A stretch of DNA of 64,000 bases from Photobacterium carnosum (GCF_002849605.1 NZ_NPIB01000005.1:115727-179726); one strand, 5' to 3'. Positions 28,949 through 39,106 are shown, numbered from the stretch's first letter. Numbers and translations are program-made. Notes: generated by a model from the letters alone, not told the origin.

Positions 28949-30538
28949 TTAATCAATCTTGGGTGGCGTTGAAAAGGTATGATATGGCGCGGGAGAAGGT
29001 ACCGTCCATTCTAGCCCTTCCGCCCCTTCCCACGGTTTTGATGCCGCTTTTTCTCCGCCTCGAATACACTTCACCACTACCGCGACAAATAACAATTGTG
29101 ATAAACCAAATAAAAACCCACCGATGCTGACCACCGCATTGATATCAGCAAACTGCAACGCATAATCAGGAATTCGACGCGGCATCCCCGCTAATCCGAG
29201 AAAGTGCATTGGGAAAAATAAAATATTGACTGAAATTAATGAACACCAAAAATGCCACTGCGCTAAACGTTCATTGAACATATGCCCAGTCCATTTTGGT
29301 AACCAATAATAAGCGGCCGCCATAATCGAAAAGATCGCGCCAGACACCAACACATAATGAAAATGTGCCACCACAAAATAGGTATCATGATATTGAAAAT
29401 CAGCTGGCGTGATCGCCAACATCAGTCCAGAAAAACCACCGATGGTAAACAACACAATAAACGCAATCGCAAATAGCATCGGCACTTCAAACGTCAGCGA
29501 TCCACGCCACATGGTTGCCACCCAGTTAAACACTTTCACCCCTGTCGGCACCGAAATCAGCATGGTGCAATACATAAAAAACAGCTCTGCCGCAACAGGC
29601 ATACCCGTGGTAAACATATGGTGCGCCCACACCAGAAAACTCAATCCAGCAATCGAAGCGGTGGCATACACCATTGAACTATAACCAAAGAGTTTTTTAC
29701 GCGAAAATGCAGGGATAATTGCCGAAATAATACCGAAACTCGGCAAAATCATAATATAAACTTCAGGATGACCAAAAAACCAAAATATGTGCTGGAACAT
29801 GACGGGATCACCACCACCAGCGGCATCAAAAAAACTGGTACCGAAGTATTTATCGGTTAAGACCATGGTTACCGCACCGGCTAACACTGGCATTACCGCT
29901 ATCAATAAAAAAGCGGTGATTAACCATGTCCACACAAATAACGGCATCTTCATGTAAGTCATACCGGGAGCGCGCATATTGATAATGGTCACCACCACAT
30001 TAATCGCCCCCATGATCGAGCTGATGCCCATAATATGAATTGCAAACACAAACAATCCGGTACTAGCAGGGCTATAAGTCGTCGATAATGGCGCATAAAA
30101 TGTCCAACCAAAATTAGGCCCGCCCCCTTCCATAAATAGCGTCGACAACAACAGACTAAAAGCAAACGGTAGGATCCAAAAACTCCAATTATTCATTCGT
30201 GGTAGTGCCATGTCTGGCGCACCAATCATTAACGGAATCATCCAATTAGCTAAACCGGTAAAGGCTGGCATTACCGCACCAAAGACCATAATCAAACCAT
30301 GAACAGTGGTCATTTGATTAAAAAAATTAGGTTCAACCAATTGTAACCCTGGCTGGAATAACTCAGCACGAATTACCATTGCCATCGCACCACCAATAAA
30401 AAACATCGATAAGCTAAATAACAAATAAAGCGTACCAATATCTTTATGATTAGTGGTAAATAACCATCGCTTAATCCCTTTCGGTGGATGATGCTCATGG
30501 TGATCAATAGTGGGTTGTTGATGCAATATATCCGTCAT
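28949..30538 (-). CDS. ctaD: Cytochrome c oxidase subunit I (aa3-type)
   Basis: The catalytic subunit holds heme a and the heme a3-CuB site where oxygen is reduced. The 529-residue protein has 12 membrane helices. Low-spin heme ligand His80 is in NQMTTVHGLIMVFG. The CuB His with its cross-linked Tyr is in FFGHPEVYIMILPSFG, the other CuB histidines are in AHHMFTTG, and the heme a3/a ligands are in VVAHFHYVLVSG. The cross-link Tyr marks an A-type oxidase. It is the second gene after coxB. Confidence 0.97.
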   Translation of the reverse strand: MTDILHQQPTIDHHEHHPPKGIKRWLFTTNHKDIGTLYLLFSLSMFFIGGAMAMVIRAELFQPGLQLVEPNFFNQMTTVHGLIMVFGAVMPAFTGLANWMIPLMIGAPDMALPRMNNWSFWILPFAFSLLLSTLFMEGGGPNFGWTFYAPLSTTYSPASTGLFVFAIHIMGISSIMGAINVVVTIINMRAPGMTYMKMPLFVWTWLITAFLLIAVMPVLAGAVTMVLTDKYFGTSFFDAAGGGDPVMFQHIFWFFGHPEVYIMILPSFGIISAIIPAFSRKKLFGYSSMVYATASIAGLSFLVWAHHMFTTGMPVAAELFFMYCTMLISVPTGVKVFNWVATMWRGSLTFEVPMLFAIAFIVLFTIGGFSGLMLAITPADFQYHDTYFVVAHFHYVLVSGAIFSIMAAAYYWLPKWTGHMFNERLAQWHFWCSLISVNILFFPMHFLGLAGMPRRIPDYALQFADINAVVSIGGFLFGLSQLLFVAVVVKCIRGGEKAASKPWEGAEGLEWTVPSPAPYHTFSTPPKID

Positions 30539-30556
30539 GCTGATAATTCCTTATAA

Positions 30557-31693
30557 CTACTGTCCGTTTTTAATTGCCTGAATATCAGCCGCTTGTACGG
30601 TTTCTCCAGTATTATTACCCCAAGCATTACGCTCATAAGTAATCACGGCCGCTAACTCTTTAAGACTTAATTGCGGACCAAAAGCTTGCATCGCGGTTCC
30701 GGTACTGCCATGTACCACAATCTTGATATGTTCAATTCGACGTTGCGGATCAATCGAAATGCCTTCAGCCGCTAACGCAGGAAAAGCCCCCGGAATCCCT
30801 TTACCATTAGCTTGATGACACATTGCACAGCGGTTGTTATAGGTTTTTTCACCAAGTGTCATTAGTTCATCCATTGGCATGGTCATGTCTAATAATTGTT
30901 GTTCTTGCTCACTCGCTTGACGCTGACTGGCTTGGGTTTGTTGCAACCATTGATCGTACTCAACTTGTGTTTTTGCAATGACCACAATCGGCATAAAGCC
31001 ATGATTTTTACCACACAACTCTGCACACTGGCCGCGATAAATACCCGGCTTATCAATACGTGTCCATGCTTCATTAATAAAGCCAGGATTAGCATCTTTT
31101 TTAACGGCAAAAGCAGGTACCCACCAAGAATGGATAACGTCTTGTGAGGTAATTAAAAAGCGGATTTTTTTGTTAATCGGCACCACTAATGGGTAATCGA
31201 CTTCTAATAAATAATTGGCCCGTTTAGGTTGTTGGTTATCAATTTGAGCAGCACTGGTCGCTAGGTGTGAATAAAATTCAACATCTTGATCAAAATAGCG
31301 GTAATGCCATTTCCATTGCGAACCTGTCACTTGAATAGTGAGATCTGATTTTGAAGGGTCTTCCATTGCAAGTAGGGTTTTTGTGGCCGGAATAGCCATC
31401 GCAATTAAGATAATAAAGGGGATCAGTGTCCAAATAATTTCGACTTTGGTACTTTCATGAAAAGAGGCAGCAACAGCACCTTTAGATTTTCGATGATGGA
31501 AAATAGACCAAAACATGGCCCCAAACACCACCACACCGATAGCGATGCAGATATAAAGAATCGTCATATGTAAGCCAAACACATCTTGGCTTATTGCAGT
31601 AACGCCCCGCGTCATATTGAATTGCATTGTTTCACTCAACAATGGGGATGAAAATATGATTAATCCACAACTACCGATCAGTTTACGTATCAT
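30557..31693 (-). CDS. coxB: Cytochrome c oxidase subunit II with fused C-terminal cytochrome c
   Basis: Subunit II takes electrons from cytochrome c through the binuclear CuA centre. From the chosen ATG (378 residues) there is a signal peptide, two membrane helices, then a cupredoxin domain with CuA ligands H188, C223, C227, H231 and M234 (QCAELCGKNHGFM). After a Gln-rich linker a c-type domain follows with CAMCHQ (C289-H293) and a likely Met ligand in TAMQAFG. The fusion makes this a caa3-like enzyme. ATG 31693 is preceded by AAAGGAGGTCAG; an upstream in-frame start at 31720 has no site. It is the first gene of the cluster. Confidence 0.96.
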   Translation of the reverse strand: MIRKLIGSCGLIIFSSPLLSETMQFNMTRGVTAISQDVFGLHMTILYICIAIGVVVFGAMFWSIFHHRKSKGAVAASFHESTKVEIIWTLIPFIILIAMAIPATKTLLAMEDPSKSDLTIQVTGSQWKWHYRYFDQDVEFYSHLATSAAQIDNQQPKRANYLLEVDYPLVVPINKKIRFLITSQDVIHSWWVPAFAVKKDANPGFINEAWTRIDKPGIYRGQCAELCGKNHGFMPIVVIAKTQVEYDQWLQQTQASQRQASEQEQQLLDMTMPMDELMTLGEKTYNNRCAMCHQANGKGIPGAFPALAAEGISIDPQRRIEHIKIVVHGSTGTAMQAFGPQLSLKELAAVITYERNAWGNNTGETVQAADIQAIKNGQ

Positions 31694-31972
31694 CGTTCTG
31701 ACCTCCTTTGTCGGCAACATCTCGCCTTACACAGCACATGCAGCGACAAATTGATCCACCCGCAGCAAAGCTAAAATAACATTCCTCTATGTTTAACTTA
31801 GGCACTAAACAGTAATAGCGCAAAAAAATACTCATAAAAAATTACTAACAAACTACTAGATAAGCTAATGATATAAGGAAGAAAATAATTACTCACCATT
31901 TTAAAGACAAAAAAAAGCGCAGCTTATGCGCTACGCTATTTGGTGTTTACTCAATCTGTCGTTAGCGGATCT
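31694..31972. promoter_or_regulatory. Promoter region of the cox cluster
   Basis: About 280 AT-rich bases separate lexA from coxB, both on the minus strand. The lexA-proximal end holds the lexA terminator. The remaining stretch should contain the cox promoter. I cannot place it with confidence and recognise no operator. Confidence 0.4.
31909..31932 (-). terminator. lexA terminator
   Basis: On the minus strand AGCGCA and TGCGCT form a short stem with a 5-base loop, followed by eight T, about 40 bases after the lexA stop. It separates lexA from the cox cluster transcript. Confidence 0.85.
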
Positions 31973-32593
31973 TTACATCCAGTCAGCGGTACGAATCACG
32001 CCAACAGCAATACCTTCAATGGTCAGGCTTTGATGTTCTAAATTAACTTCAATGGGTGAAAACTCTTCATTTTCAGCATGAAGCAATACTTTAGCACCTT
32101 GTTTATCAAGTCGCTTAACGGTCACTTCATCATCAACTCGAGCAACAACCACTTGGCCATTATGTACATCTTGGGTTTTATGCACAGCAAGTAAATCACC
32201 ATCCATAATACCAATATTCTTCATACTCATACCATTGACGCGTAATAAGAAATCCGCGCGAGGTTTAAATAAGCTTGGATCCACCTCATAATGAGCTTCA
32301 ACATGCTCTTGCGCCAAAATTGGCTCACCAGCAGCTACTCGGCCAATTAAAGGTAACCCTTTTTCATCTGCTGCATCGTCCGCAATTAATAAACGGATCC
32401 CTCGTGATGCACCAGGAATAATTTCTAATACACCTTTACGGGCTAAAGCTTTTAAATGTTCTTCTGCTGCATTAGCAGAGCGGAAGCCAAGTTCGCGAGC
32501 AATTTCAGCTCGTGTCGGTGGCATTCCAAAGTCATCGATTTTTGTTTTGATTAAATCAAAGACTTGTTGTTGTCGCGGCGTTAACGGCTTCAT
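31973..32593 (-). CDS. lexA: SOS repressor LexA
   Basis: LexA represses SOS genes and cleaves itself when RecA-ssDNA filaments form. The N-terminal winged helix-turn-helix ([22 protein letters not shown]) is followed by the Ala88-Gly89 cleavage site in GRVAAGEP and the catalytic Ser123 (NGMSMK) / Lys160 (EVTVKRL) dyad. 206 residues is close to the E. coli protein. An AGGTGAC site precedes ATG. Two LexA boxes lie just upstream, one touching the ribosome site, so it is autoregulated. Confidence 0.97.
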   Translation of the reverse strand: MKPLTPRQQQVFDLIKTKIDDFGMPPTRAEIARELGFRSANAAEEHLKALARKGVLEIIPGASRGIRLLIADDAADEKGLPLIGRVAAGEPILAQEHVEAHYEVDPSLFKPRADFLLRVNGMSMKNIGIMDGDLLAVHKTQDVHNGQVVVARVDDEVTVKRLDKQGAKVLLHAENEEFSPIEVNLEHQSLTIEGIAVGVIRTADWM

Positions 32594-32600
32594 GAGTCAC

Positions 32601-32616
32601 CTGTCTTTTTATACAG
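32601..32616 (-). promoter_or_regulatory. LexA box 1 (perfect CTGT-N8-ACAG)
   Basis: CTGTCTTTTTATACAG fits the gammaproteobacterial SOS box CTGT-N8-ACAG exactly. It begins 8 bases upstream of the lexA start codon, so LexA bound here would cover the ribosome-site DNA and the start of the transcript. Confidence 0.88.
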
Positions 32617-32619
32617 TTG

Positions 32620-32635
32620 CTGTGAGTATATCCAG
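32620..32635 (-). promoter_or_regulatory. LexA box 2 (one mismatch)
   Basis: CTGTGAGTATATCCAG matches CTGT-N8-ACAG except for the first base of the right half. It sits 3 bases from box 1, so two dimers could bind side by side, as at E. coli lexA. Confidence 0.75.
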
Positions 32636-32943
32636 TGTTCAGAGACAATAAAAGCCAATTGTTTACGAAAACAGCAATTTGAGTAGGAATTCAAAGCCAT
32701 TCAGTAACTTGGCTAAAAAAAATATAAAACTATTATTTACAGCAATAATTCTAACAGAATCAATCATCTTTCATTAACTGGTCATGCCAGATCGATTTTC
32801 AATCCAAAAGTTGTTATAAAAATAAACCATGACTTAGTCAAAAAAGTGGTATTTTAAGCTTTATTTACCGCATATCTCTTGCATGAAAGCGGCATTTTTC
32901 TGCTGTTGTGCGGCGTATTTAGATTCAGAGGCTAATTATATCT
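32636..32943. promoter_or_regulatory. lexA/plsB divergent region
   Basis: Beyond the two LexA boxes, about 310 AT-rich bases lead to plsB. They must hold the plsB promoter. No hairpin with a T-run, no small ORF with a ribosome site and no recognised operator were found. E. coli has dgkA between plsB and lexA; nothing resembling dgkA is present here. Confidence 0.4.
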
Positions 32944-35382
32944 ATGTCAAGCGGGCAAAAAATCTATCAACAATTATTAAAATTGCCACTTTCTATATTG
33001 GTAAAACCTCATTCGATCCCATCTGATCCAGTTGCTGACTTAGAACTCGATTTAGCTCGCCCAATCGTCTATATATTGCCGTACCGTTCTAATACTGATC
33101 TATTAACTCTACGTAGCAGTGCACTCGCATCAGGCTTACCAGATCCATTATCGCTATTAGAAATTAATGGCCAATCCTTTCCTCGCTTTGTTTGTGTTGC
33201 TGAAAATCCAAGTGTATTTGGTAATAAAACTGGTTTACCACAAGACTCAATCACGCTTTTTAGTGACTTATTGGAATTACATAAACAAGACAGTGAATTA
33301 AATATCCAATTAATTCCAGCCTCTATTTTATGGGGTCGCGCGCCGGGTAAAGAATCAAAAAACAAACCTATTCTACGTCCTCTTAATGGCCCTAAAAAAA
33401 CCTGGGCGATTGTGGGTCATGGTCGCGATTGTTTAGTCCGTCTAAGTACACCAGTATCTTTACGTTATATGGCAGATAATCACGGTACTGATGATGCCAT
33501 TGCACAAAAATTAGCACGAGTAGCAAAAATTCACTTTTCGCGCCAATTACTAGCAACCTCAGGTCCTCGTCTGCCGGATCGTAAACAACTTTTTAAACGT
33601 TTATTAGCATCGAAAGCGATTGATAAAGTCGTACAAGAAGAAGCATTAAGCCGTCAAGTTCCCGTTGAAAAAGTGCGTCGTGAAGCGATTGCAATGATGG
33701 AAGAAATTGCAGCAGATTTCTCTTATCCATTAATTAAAAATGGTGAGCGTTTCTTAGGCTGGTTATGGAATAAACTTTACCAAGGCCTCAATATCACCAA
33801 TGCGCAGCGTATTCGTCGATTAGCGCAAGATGGGCATGAAATTGTCTATGTTCCTTGTCACCGCAGTCATATGGACTATTTGTTACTGTCTTATGTTCTG
33901 TACCAAGAAGGTTTAGTACCACCGCATATTGCCGCCGGTATTAATCTTAATTTCTTCCCTGCAGGCCCTATCTTCCGCCGTGGCGGTGCATTCTTTATTC
34001 GTCGTAGCTTTAAAGGCGATCGTCTTTATTCAACAGTTTTCCGCGAATATCTAGCACAGTTGTTTGCTAAAGGTTATTCGGTTGAATATTTCAGTGAAGG
34101 CGGCCGTTCTCGTACCGGACGCTTACTTCCTGCCAAAACGGGCATGCTATCAATGACCATCCAAGCAATGTTACGTGGCTTAAATCGTCCTGTAACCTTG
34201 GTACCCGTTTATATTGGTTATGAGCACGTAATGGAAGTGGGTACGTATGCCAAAGAGCTACAAGGCAAACGTAAAGAAAAAGAAAATGTTGGCCAAGTAC
34301 TGCGTACCCTACGTAAATTACGTAATTTTGGTAAAGGTTATGTCAACTTTGGTGAGCCGTTATCACTTAATCAATATTTAAATGATAACGTGCCTGACTG
34401 GCACCAAGACATCAACCCGATAGAACCCCAACGTCCAAGCTGGCTCTCTCCGGTCGTGAATGATTTAGCGGTTAAGATGATGACCCATATTAATGATGCC
34501 GCAGCGACTAATGCACTAACATTATGTGCGCTGGCACTATTGTCATCACGTCAACGGGCATTAAGTCGCAGTTCATTAGAACAACAAATTGAGTGTTACC
34601 TTGAACTACTGCGTAATGCACCATATTCAAAACATTGCACCACACCAAAAGACAATGCTACTCAATTGGTCGATCATGCAATTACCATGGACAAGTTCTT
34701 GGTCGAGCGTGACGTATTAGGTGAAATCATCTCGCTTGATCGTGAACAATCAATCTTGATGACTTATTACCGCAATAACATTATTCACTTGTTTGCGCTA
34801 CCATCATTAATTGCCCATATTGTGATCCAACAGCAAAGCCTAAATCGTGCTGAGATCCATCAAAAAGTTGAGTTATTGTATCCGTTCTTAAAAGCTGAAT
34901 TATTTTTACGCTTTGATGCCGAACAGTTACCACTAGAAATTGATCGTTTAATTGCAGAATTAGTACGTCAGCGATTGTTGCTACTTGATGGTGACACTAT
35001 TGCGATTAATAATACACGCATTGGTCCATTACAGCTCCTAGCTCGCACTATTACTGAAACCTTACAACGTTACGCAATTGCGTTGACACTACTTAATGCT
35101 GAACCGCAATTACCTAAAACCGATTTAGAACAACAGAGCCAAGTACTTGCTCAACGTTTAAGTCGTTTACATGGTATCAATGCGCCCGAATTTTTCGATA
35201 AAGGGGTGTTTAGTACGCTAGTGAAAACATTACGTAATGAAGGCTATCTCAATAATGAGTGCCATGCTGTTACTCAACCGGTTGAAAAACTTGCTGATTT
35301 ATTAACGTCATTAGTTTCACCTGAAGTAAAATTAACCATTCAAGCCGTTATGCAGCCAGATGAAGAACGGATAAACGACTAA
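32944..35382 (+). CDS. plsB: Glycerol-3-phosphate 1-O-acyltransferase
   Basis: PlsB transfers the first acyl chain from acyl-ACP or acyl-CoA to sn-glycerol-3-phosphate at the inner membrane. The catalytic HX4D motif is H306-D311 ([15 protein letters not shown]), followed by the substrate motifs [30 protein letters not shown] and [11 protein letters not shown]. At 812 residues it has the expected length. It uses sn-glycerol-3-phosphate, the metabolite also handled by glpD and glpT a few kb away. It diverges from lexA and ends at a strong terminator. Confidence 0.97.
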   Translation: MSSGQKIYQQLLKLPLSILVKPHSIPSDPVADLELDLARPIVYILPYRSNTDLLTLRSSALASGLPDPLSLLEINGQSFPRFVCVAENPSVFGNKTGLPQDSITLFSDLLELHKQDSELNIQLIPASILWGRAPGKESKNKPILRPLNGPKKTWAIVGHGRDCLVRLSTPVSLRYMADNHGTDDAIAQKLARVAKIHFSRQLLATSGPRLPDRKQLFKRLLASKAIDKVVQEEALSRQVPVEKVRREAIAMMEEIAADFSYPLIKNGERFLGWLWNKLYQGLNITNAQRIRRLAQDGHEIVYVPCHRSHMDYLLLSYVLYQEGLVPPHIAAGINLNFFPAGPIFRRGGAFFIRRSFKGDRLYSTVFREYLAQLFAKGYSVEYFSEGGRSRTGRLLPAKTGMLSMTIQAMLRGLNRPVTLVPVYIGYEHVMEVGTYAKELQGKRKEKENVGQVLRTLRKLRNFGKGYVNFGEPLSLNQYLNDNVPDWHQDINPIEPQRPSWLSPVVNDLAVKMMTHINDAAATNALTLCALALLSSRQRALSRSSLEQQIECYLELLRNAPYSKHCTTPKDNATQLVDHAITMDKFLVERDVLGEIISLDREQSILMTYYRNNIIHLFALPSLIAHIVIQQQSLNRAEIHQKVELLYPFLKAELFLRFDAEQLPLEIDRLIAELVRQRLLLLDGDTIAINNTRIGPLQLLARTITETLQRYAIALTLLNAEPQLPKTDLEQQSQVLAQRLSRLHGINAPEFFDKGVFSTLVKTLRNEGYLNNECHAVTQPVEKLADLLTSLVSPEVKLTIQAVMQPDEERIND

Positions 35383-35393
35383 TGGTTCGCCAT

Positions 35394-35421
35394 AAAAAAA
35401 GCGCCTAACGGCGCTTTTTTT
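35394..35421. terminator. Bidirectional terminator between plsB and ubiA
   Basis: GCGCC and GGCGC arms with a TAAC loop are flanked by seven A on the left and seven T on the right. Confidence 0.94.
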
Positions 35422-35452
35422 ATGCTTCAAGATCACTGCTATTGATCGCTTA

Positions 35453-36313
35453 TTACCATAATACACTTAAGCTAATACCGATAAATATCACCATTCCAAC
35501 GTAATTATTATTTAAAAATGCTTTAAAACATTGCTCACGTTGACGACCTTGAATCAGCATTTGTTGGTAAACAAACAAAGCTGATGCTAATAATAACGCC
35601 CAATAATAACCTTGATTTAATTGTAAAATGCCACCGATAGCAATCAGTAACATGATTGTTGCTAGCTGCAATATTCCAATAATTAATTTATCAAACCGCC
35701 CAAAAAGAATCGCGGTAGATTTAATTCCAACCTTGATATCATCATCACGATCAACCATTGCATACAGCGTATCGTAAGCAACTGTCCATAAAATATTAGC
35801 AACAAATAACAACCATGCCACAGTGGGTAATGCACCTGATTGGGCAGCATAGGCCATTGGAATTGACCAACCAAAAGCAGCGCCCAATACTAACTGCGGT
35901 AAATGGGTATAGCGCTTCATAAACGGATAAGATGCAGCCAATATTACGGCTACCACTGACAACATAATAGTCAAGTTATTCATGGTGAGTACTAATAAAA
36001 ACGACACTAACACCAATAAAATAAATAGCCCCAGCGCTTCGCGTTCAGAGACTTTTCCTAATGGCATTGGTCTATTAGCAGTGCGCTTTACATGACCATC
36101 AACATTGCGATCTGCAAAATCATTAATCACACATCCAGCGGCACGCATAAACACCACCCCAAGCACAAACACCACCAACACATCTGATTTAGGAAAGCCA
36201 TCTCCAGCCAAAAATAACGCCCATAAGGTTGGCCATAATAATAATAAACTGCCAATTGGGCGATCAAAACGGGCTAACTGCCAAAAAGCTCTGGCCTTGG
36301 TTATTTCTAACAT
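35453..36313 (-). CDS. ubiA: 4-hydroxybenzoate octaprenyltransferase
   Basis: UbiA attaches the polyprenyl chain to 4-hydroxybenzoate in ubiquinone synthesis. The membrane prenyltransferase shows the first Asp-rich motif [19 protein letters not shown] (about 64-82) and the second [17 protein letters not shown] (about 180-196), with eight or nine helices in 286 residues. Its start overlaps the end of ubiC by 7 bases, so ubiC-ubiA form one operon. Ubiquinone made here accepts electrons from GlpD. Confidence 0.96.
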   Translation of the reverse strand: MLEITKARAFWQLARFDRPIGSLLLLWPTLWALFLAGDGFPKSDVLVVFVLGVVFMRAAGCVINDFADRNVDGHVKRTANRPMPLGKVSEREALGLFILLVLVSFLLVLTMNNLTIMLSVVAVILAASYPFMKRYTHLPQLVLGAAFGWSIPMAYAAQSGALPTVAWLLFVANILWTVAYDTLYAMVDRDDDIKVGIKSTAILFGRFDKLIIGILQLATIMLLIAIGGILQLNQGYYWALLLASALFVYQQMLIQGRQREQCFKAFLNNNYVGMVIFIGISLSVLW

Positions 36314-36849
36314 CCTTTTTCCTTAGCATATACTGGCGATTCGATTAAGAATAACTCCGCCACCAGCATTGGCTTTTCATTGATCCATAATCGCGAACGT
36401 CGCGCCCATCGAGGCTGTTGCTGAGTACCAAGATTGGCAACTTCCAAAGCATCACGGCGTGAATTTTTATCATTAAAGACACGATACCCTAACGGAATAT
36501 CACCTAAATCGACGAGGTCTTGTTCCTCACCACTTAAGGTTGTCATTGGGATCAACGTTCGCGCAAATACCCATGGTTGTTGATCACCATAAAGCATTAC
36601 TTCTCGTTCTAAACAATCACTATCACCTACAAGTTGCCGTTCCATAACTGACAGATGACTGTTGCTAATCATTGTCTGGGCTAACACTGTCACGGTAAAA
36701 TGTTGACAATATTGTGCCAATCGACGTGACAATGATTCAGACTCTAGCAACCAGGCTCCATGTGATGTTTGTTCTAATGCCCATGATTGTACCGAGTACC
36801 ATTTAGCACTTTGAATCAATGGACTGTACAACTGTTTGAATTCCGACAT
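36307..36849 (-). CDS. ubiC: Chorismate pyruvate-lyase
   Basis: UbiC converts chorismate to 4-hydroxybenzoate and pyruvate, the first committed step of ubiquinone synthesis. The 180-residue protein has family features: the SESLSRRL segment, [30 protein letters not shown] and WARRSRLW, ending with the product-site Glu in LLVAELFL-like [12 protein letters not shown]. No clear ribosome site is visible before ATG. It precedes ubiA with overlap, the order ubiC-ubiA-plsB being that of E. coli. Confidence 0.94.
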   Translation of the reverse strand: MSEFKQLYSPLIQSAKWYSVQSWALEQTSHGAWLLESESLSRRLAQYCQHFTVTVLAQTMISNSHLSVMERQLVGDSDCLEREVMLYGDQQPWVFARTLIPMTTLSGEEQDLVDLGDIPLGYRVFNDKNSRRDALEVANLGTQQQPRWARRSRLWINEKPMLVAELFLIESPVYAKEKGC

Positions 36850-37019
36850 TTTTTATACTACAAAATTAACAAAGACGTGATCAAAAACACTTGGTTGAAA
36901 GCAGTTAATTTATTACCATATTGATCTGCTATTGTAGCAAGAGGTAACGAGTTCGAATATCGTTAACCGTGGTAGATTACACCTAGTTGCGTCTAAATGT
37001 CCCTAACTGCATGAGTATC

Positions 37020-37442
37020 ATGATGAAAAAAACTGTTTTTGTAGCTTGTTTCTTGATGGTGATAACATTACTGTCGCCAATCACTTATGCAAAACAGCCC
37101 ACTAGCGATCCAACCCAATCAAATATTGGTTATTACACCTTAACACCAGATATCACTACCAACTATGTCATTAATGATTCTCGATTAGGGTATATTCAGT
37201 TGCGAGTCGATTTAATGCTGAAAAATAACAATCAATTAATGAATATTAAGCATCATGATCCTTTGATCCGTGACGCTATAATTAGCATTATTAACCAACA
37301 ATCAGAACAACAAATAAAATCATTAACTGGCCGTGAAAAAATTCGTCAATTAAGTAAACAAAAAATCAACCAATTATTACTTGTCGAGACAGGCCATACT
37401 CCAGTCAATGAGCTTTTATTTACTAAATATTTATACCAATAA
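37020..37442 (+). CDS. Secreted FliL-like protein
   Basis: A 140-residue product with a clear signal peptide (MMKKTVFVACFLMVITLLS, cleavage probably after TYA). The mature part has the FliL-type pattern: YYTLTPDITTNYV, then YIQLRVDLMLKN, HHDPLIRDAIISIIN and a final KINQLLLVETGHTPVNELLFTKYLYQ. FliL proteins associate with the flagellar stator, but this one lacks the usual membrane anchor if cleaved and is far from flagellar genes, so its function is unclear. The start could be ATG 37011, 37020 or 37023; GAG at 37013 favours the last two. It diverges from ubiC. Confidence 0.7.
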   Translation: MMKKTVFVACFLMVITLLSPITYAKQPTSDPTQSNIGYYTLTPDITTNYVINDSRLGYIQLRVDLMLKNNNQLMNIKHHDPLIRDAIISIINQQSEQQIKSLTGREKIRQLSKQKINQLLLVETGHTPVNELLFTKYLYQ

Positions 37443-37452
37443 TAACGCCCAT

Positions 37453-37478
37453 AAAAAAAGCGCCCATCGGCGCTTTTT
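37453..37478. terminator. Bidirectional terminator between the FliL-like gene and glpD
   Basis: GCGCC and GGCGC arms with a CATC loop are flanked by A and T runs. The hairpin is nearly the same as the one after plsB. Confidence 0.93.
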
Positions 37479-37509
37479 ATTGAAATGTTTACTATAAAGT
37501 AAATAATAG

Positions 37510-39045
37510 TTATGCAGCCGCAATTACCGTCTGCGCTTGATGATCAATAATATAATCACCAATTAATTGTTGCTGTAATGGCGTTAAATACAAACCTAGT
37601 TTACTGCGACGCCATAGCGCATCCGTCGCTGTTTGTACAAATTCATGCGCTATTAAATAATCAAGCTCACATTGATAAACCCCTTCACCAAAGTGCTGTC
37701 CCATCTCAGCTTCGGTGGTAATTCCTGCCAATAACGTCTCGGCACGAATACCATAATTGTGTGCTATGCGCTGACAAGTAAATTCATTTAACCACGGATA
37801 CTGTTGTTGTAGCTGCATTGCTAACTTATCACCATCAAAATCAGCACTACCACCAGGTAAGTAGCTATCTTTGGTCCAAGAAGGCCCCATGTTAGAATAA
37901 AACGGCGCTAATTTAGCTAATGCTGATTCTGCCAACTTACGGTAGGTAGTGAGCTTACCACCAAACACAGAGAGCAAAGGCGCTTCATCTGCTTGCTGCT
38001 CTAACTCTAAGGTATAATCACGCGTTACCGCTTGTGGTGAATCGGATTCATCATCGCACAATGGTCTAACGCCACTCCAATTCCATACCACATCTTCCCG
38101 CTGGCATTGATGCACAAAATGGTTGTTATACACCTTCAATAAATAATCAATTTCTTGATCATCAATGGCGACATCACGCGGATCACCATGATATTCAACA
38201 TCGGTAGTACCAATCACAGAGAAGCGATCTAAATAAGGGATCACAAATACAATTCGATTATCTTCGTTCTGAAGAATATACGCTTGCGGCTGATCATGCA
38301 CCCGCGGCACCACAATATGGGAGCCTTTAATTAATCGAATATTGCGTGGTGATTCTAAATCTGTACTGTGATCATAAAATGATTTCACCCATGGTCCAGT
38401 TGCATTCACTAGCCCATGAGCACAACGGTGGAATGTTGCGCCCGTCACAATATCTTTAATAGTCACGCGCCAAATATCCCCTTCTCGAACGGCTTTTTCA
38501 ACCCGACAACGGTTACGCACTTCTGCGCCATATTTTGCGGCTTCCATCGCATTTAAAATCACTAATCGCGCATCATCAACCCAACAATCAGAATATTCAA
38601 AACCTTGTTTAATCGTAGGTACTAATACCGAATCAGCACCAAATGATAATCCATTGCTGGCTGGTAAGGTGGTGCGTTTACCCAAGTGATCATATAAGAA
38701 TAATCCAGCACGAATCATCCATGCAGGACGTAAATGCGGCTGGTGTGGCAGTCGAAATCGCATTGGTTTAGCAATATGAGGCGCTTTTTTTAATAATACT
38801 TCTCGCTCAGCTAAGGCTTCAGCCACTAACCGAAATTCATAATGCTCAAGATAACGCAAACCACCATGAATTAATTTTGAACTGGCTGATGAGGTCGCTG
38901 ATGCAAAATCATCCGCTTCATAAAGACCAACACTCAACCCGCGACCCGCGGCATCAGCAGCAATGCCAGTACCATTAATGCCGCCACCAATCACAATTAA
39001 ATCTAACGTTTGACTATTTTCGAGGCCGCTTAATGCTACTGTCAT
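37510..39045 (-). CDS. glpD: Aerobic glycerol-3-phosphate dehydrogenase
   Basis: GlpD oxidises sn-glycerol-3-phosphate to dihydroxyacetone phosphate and reduces ubiquinone at the inner membrane. The FAD-binding Rossmann motif IVIGGGINGTGIAADAAGRG is near the N-terminus, followed by SSASSKLIHGGLRYLEHYEF and the substrate region SGVRPLCDDE and GGKLTTYRKLAE. From ATG 39045 it is 511 residues. A GTG three codons upstream is too close to the TAGGTG ribosome site to be used. Candidate GlpR sites lie about 35-60 bases upstream. Confidence 0.96.
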   Translation of the reverse strand: MTVALSGLENSQTLDLIVIGGGINGTGIAADAAGRGLSVGLYEADDFASATSSASSKLIHGGLRYLEHYEFRLVAEALAEREVLLKKAPHIAKPMRFRLPHQPHLRPAWMIRAGLFLYDHLGKRTTLPASNGLSFGADSVLVPTIKQGFEYSDCWVDDARLVILNAMEAAKYGAEVRNRCRVEKAVREGDIWRVTIKDIVTGATFHRCAHGLVNATGPWVKSFYDHSTDLESPRNIRLIKGSHIVVPRVHDQPQAYILQNEDNRIVFVIPYLDRFSVIGTTDVEYHGDPRDVAIDDQEIDYLLKVYNNHFVHQCQREDVVWNWSGVRPLCDDESDSPQAVTRDYTLELEQQADEAPLLSVFGGKLTTYRKLAESALAKLAPFYSNMGPSWTKDSYLPGGSADFDGDKLAMQLQQQYPWLNEFTCQRIAHNYGIRAETLLAGITTEAEMGQHFGEGVYQCELDYLIAHEFVQTATDALWRRSKLGLYLTPLQQQLIGDYIIDHQAQTVIAAA

Positions 39046-39077
39046 AATGTTCACACCTATTCAATCAAACATAACAA

Positions 39078-39106
39078 AACGAACTATAAATGTTCGTTCG
39101 AAAGTA
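39078..39106 (-). promoter_or_regulatory. Candidate GlpR operator upstream of glpD
   Basis: AACGAAC and GTTCGTT form an inverted repeat around TATAAAT, and the overlapping ATGTTCGTTCGAA resembles the E. coli GlpR half-site ATGTTCG. The full E. coli consensus as I recall it (ATGTTCGWTAWCGAACAT) is not matched exactly. Position 35-60 bases before glpD fits repression by the adjacent glpR product. Confidence 0.5.

Noticed and set aside
39078..39106. Reading the glpD upstream repeat as a perfect GlpR operator
   Set aside because: It contains GlpR-like half-sites but not the full consensus, so it is listed only as a candidate.
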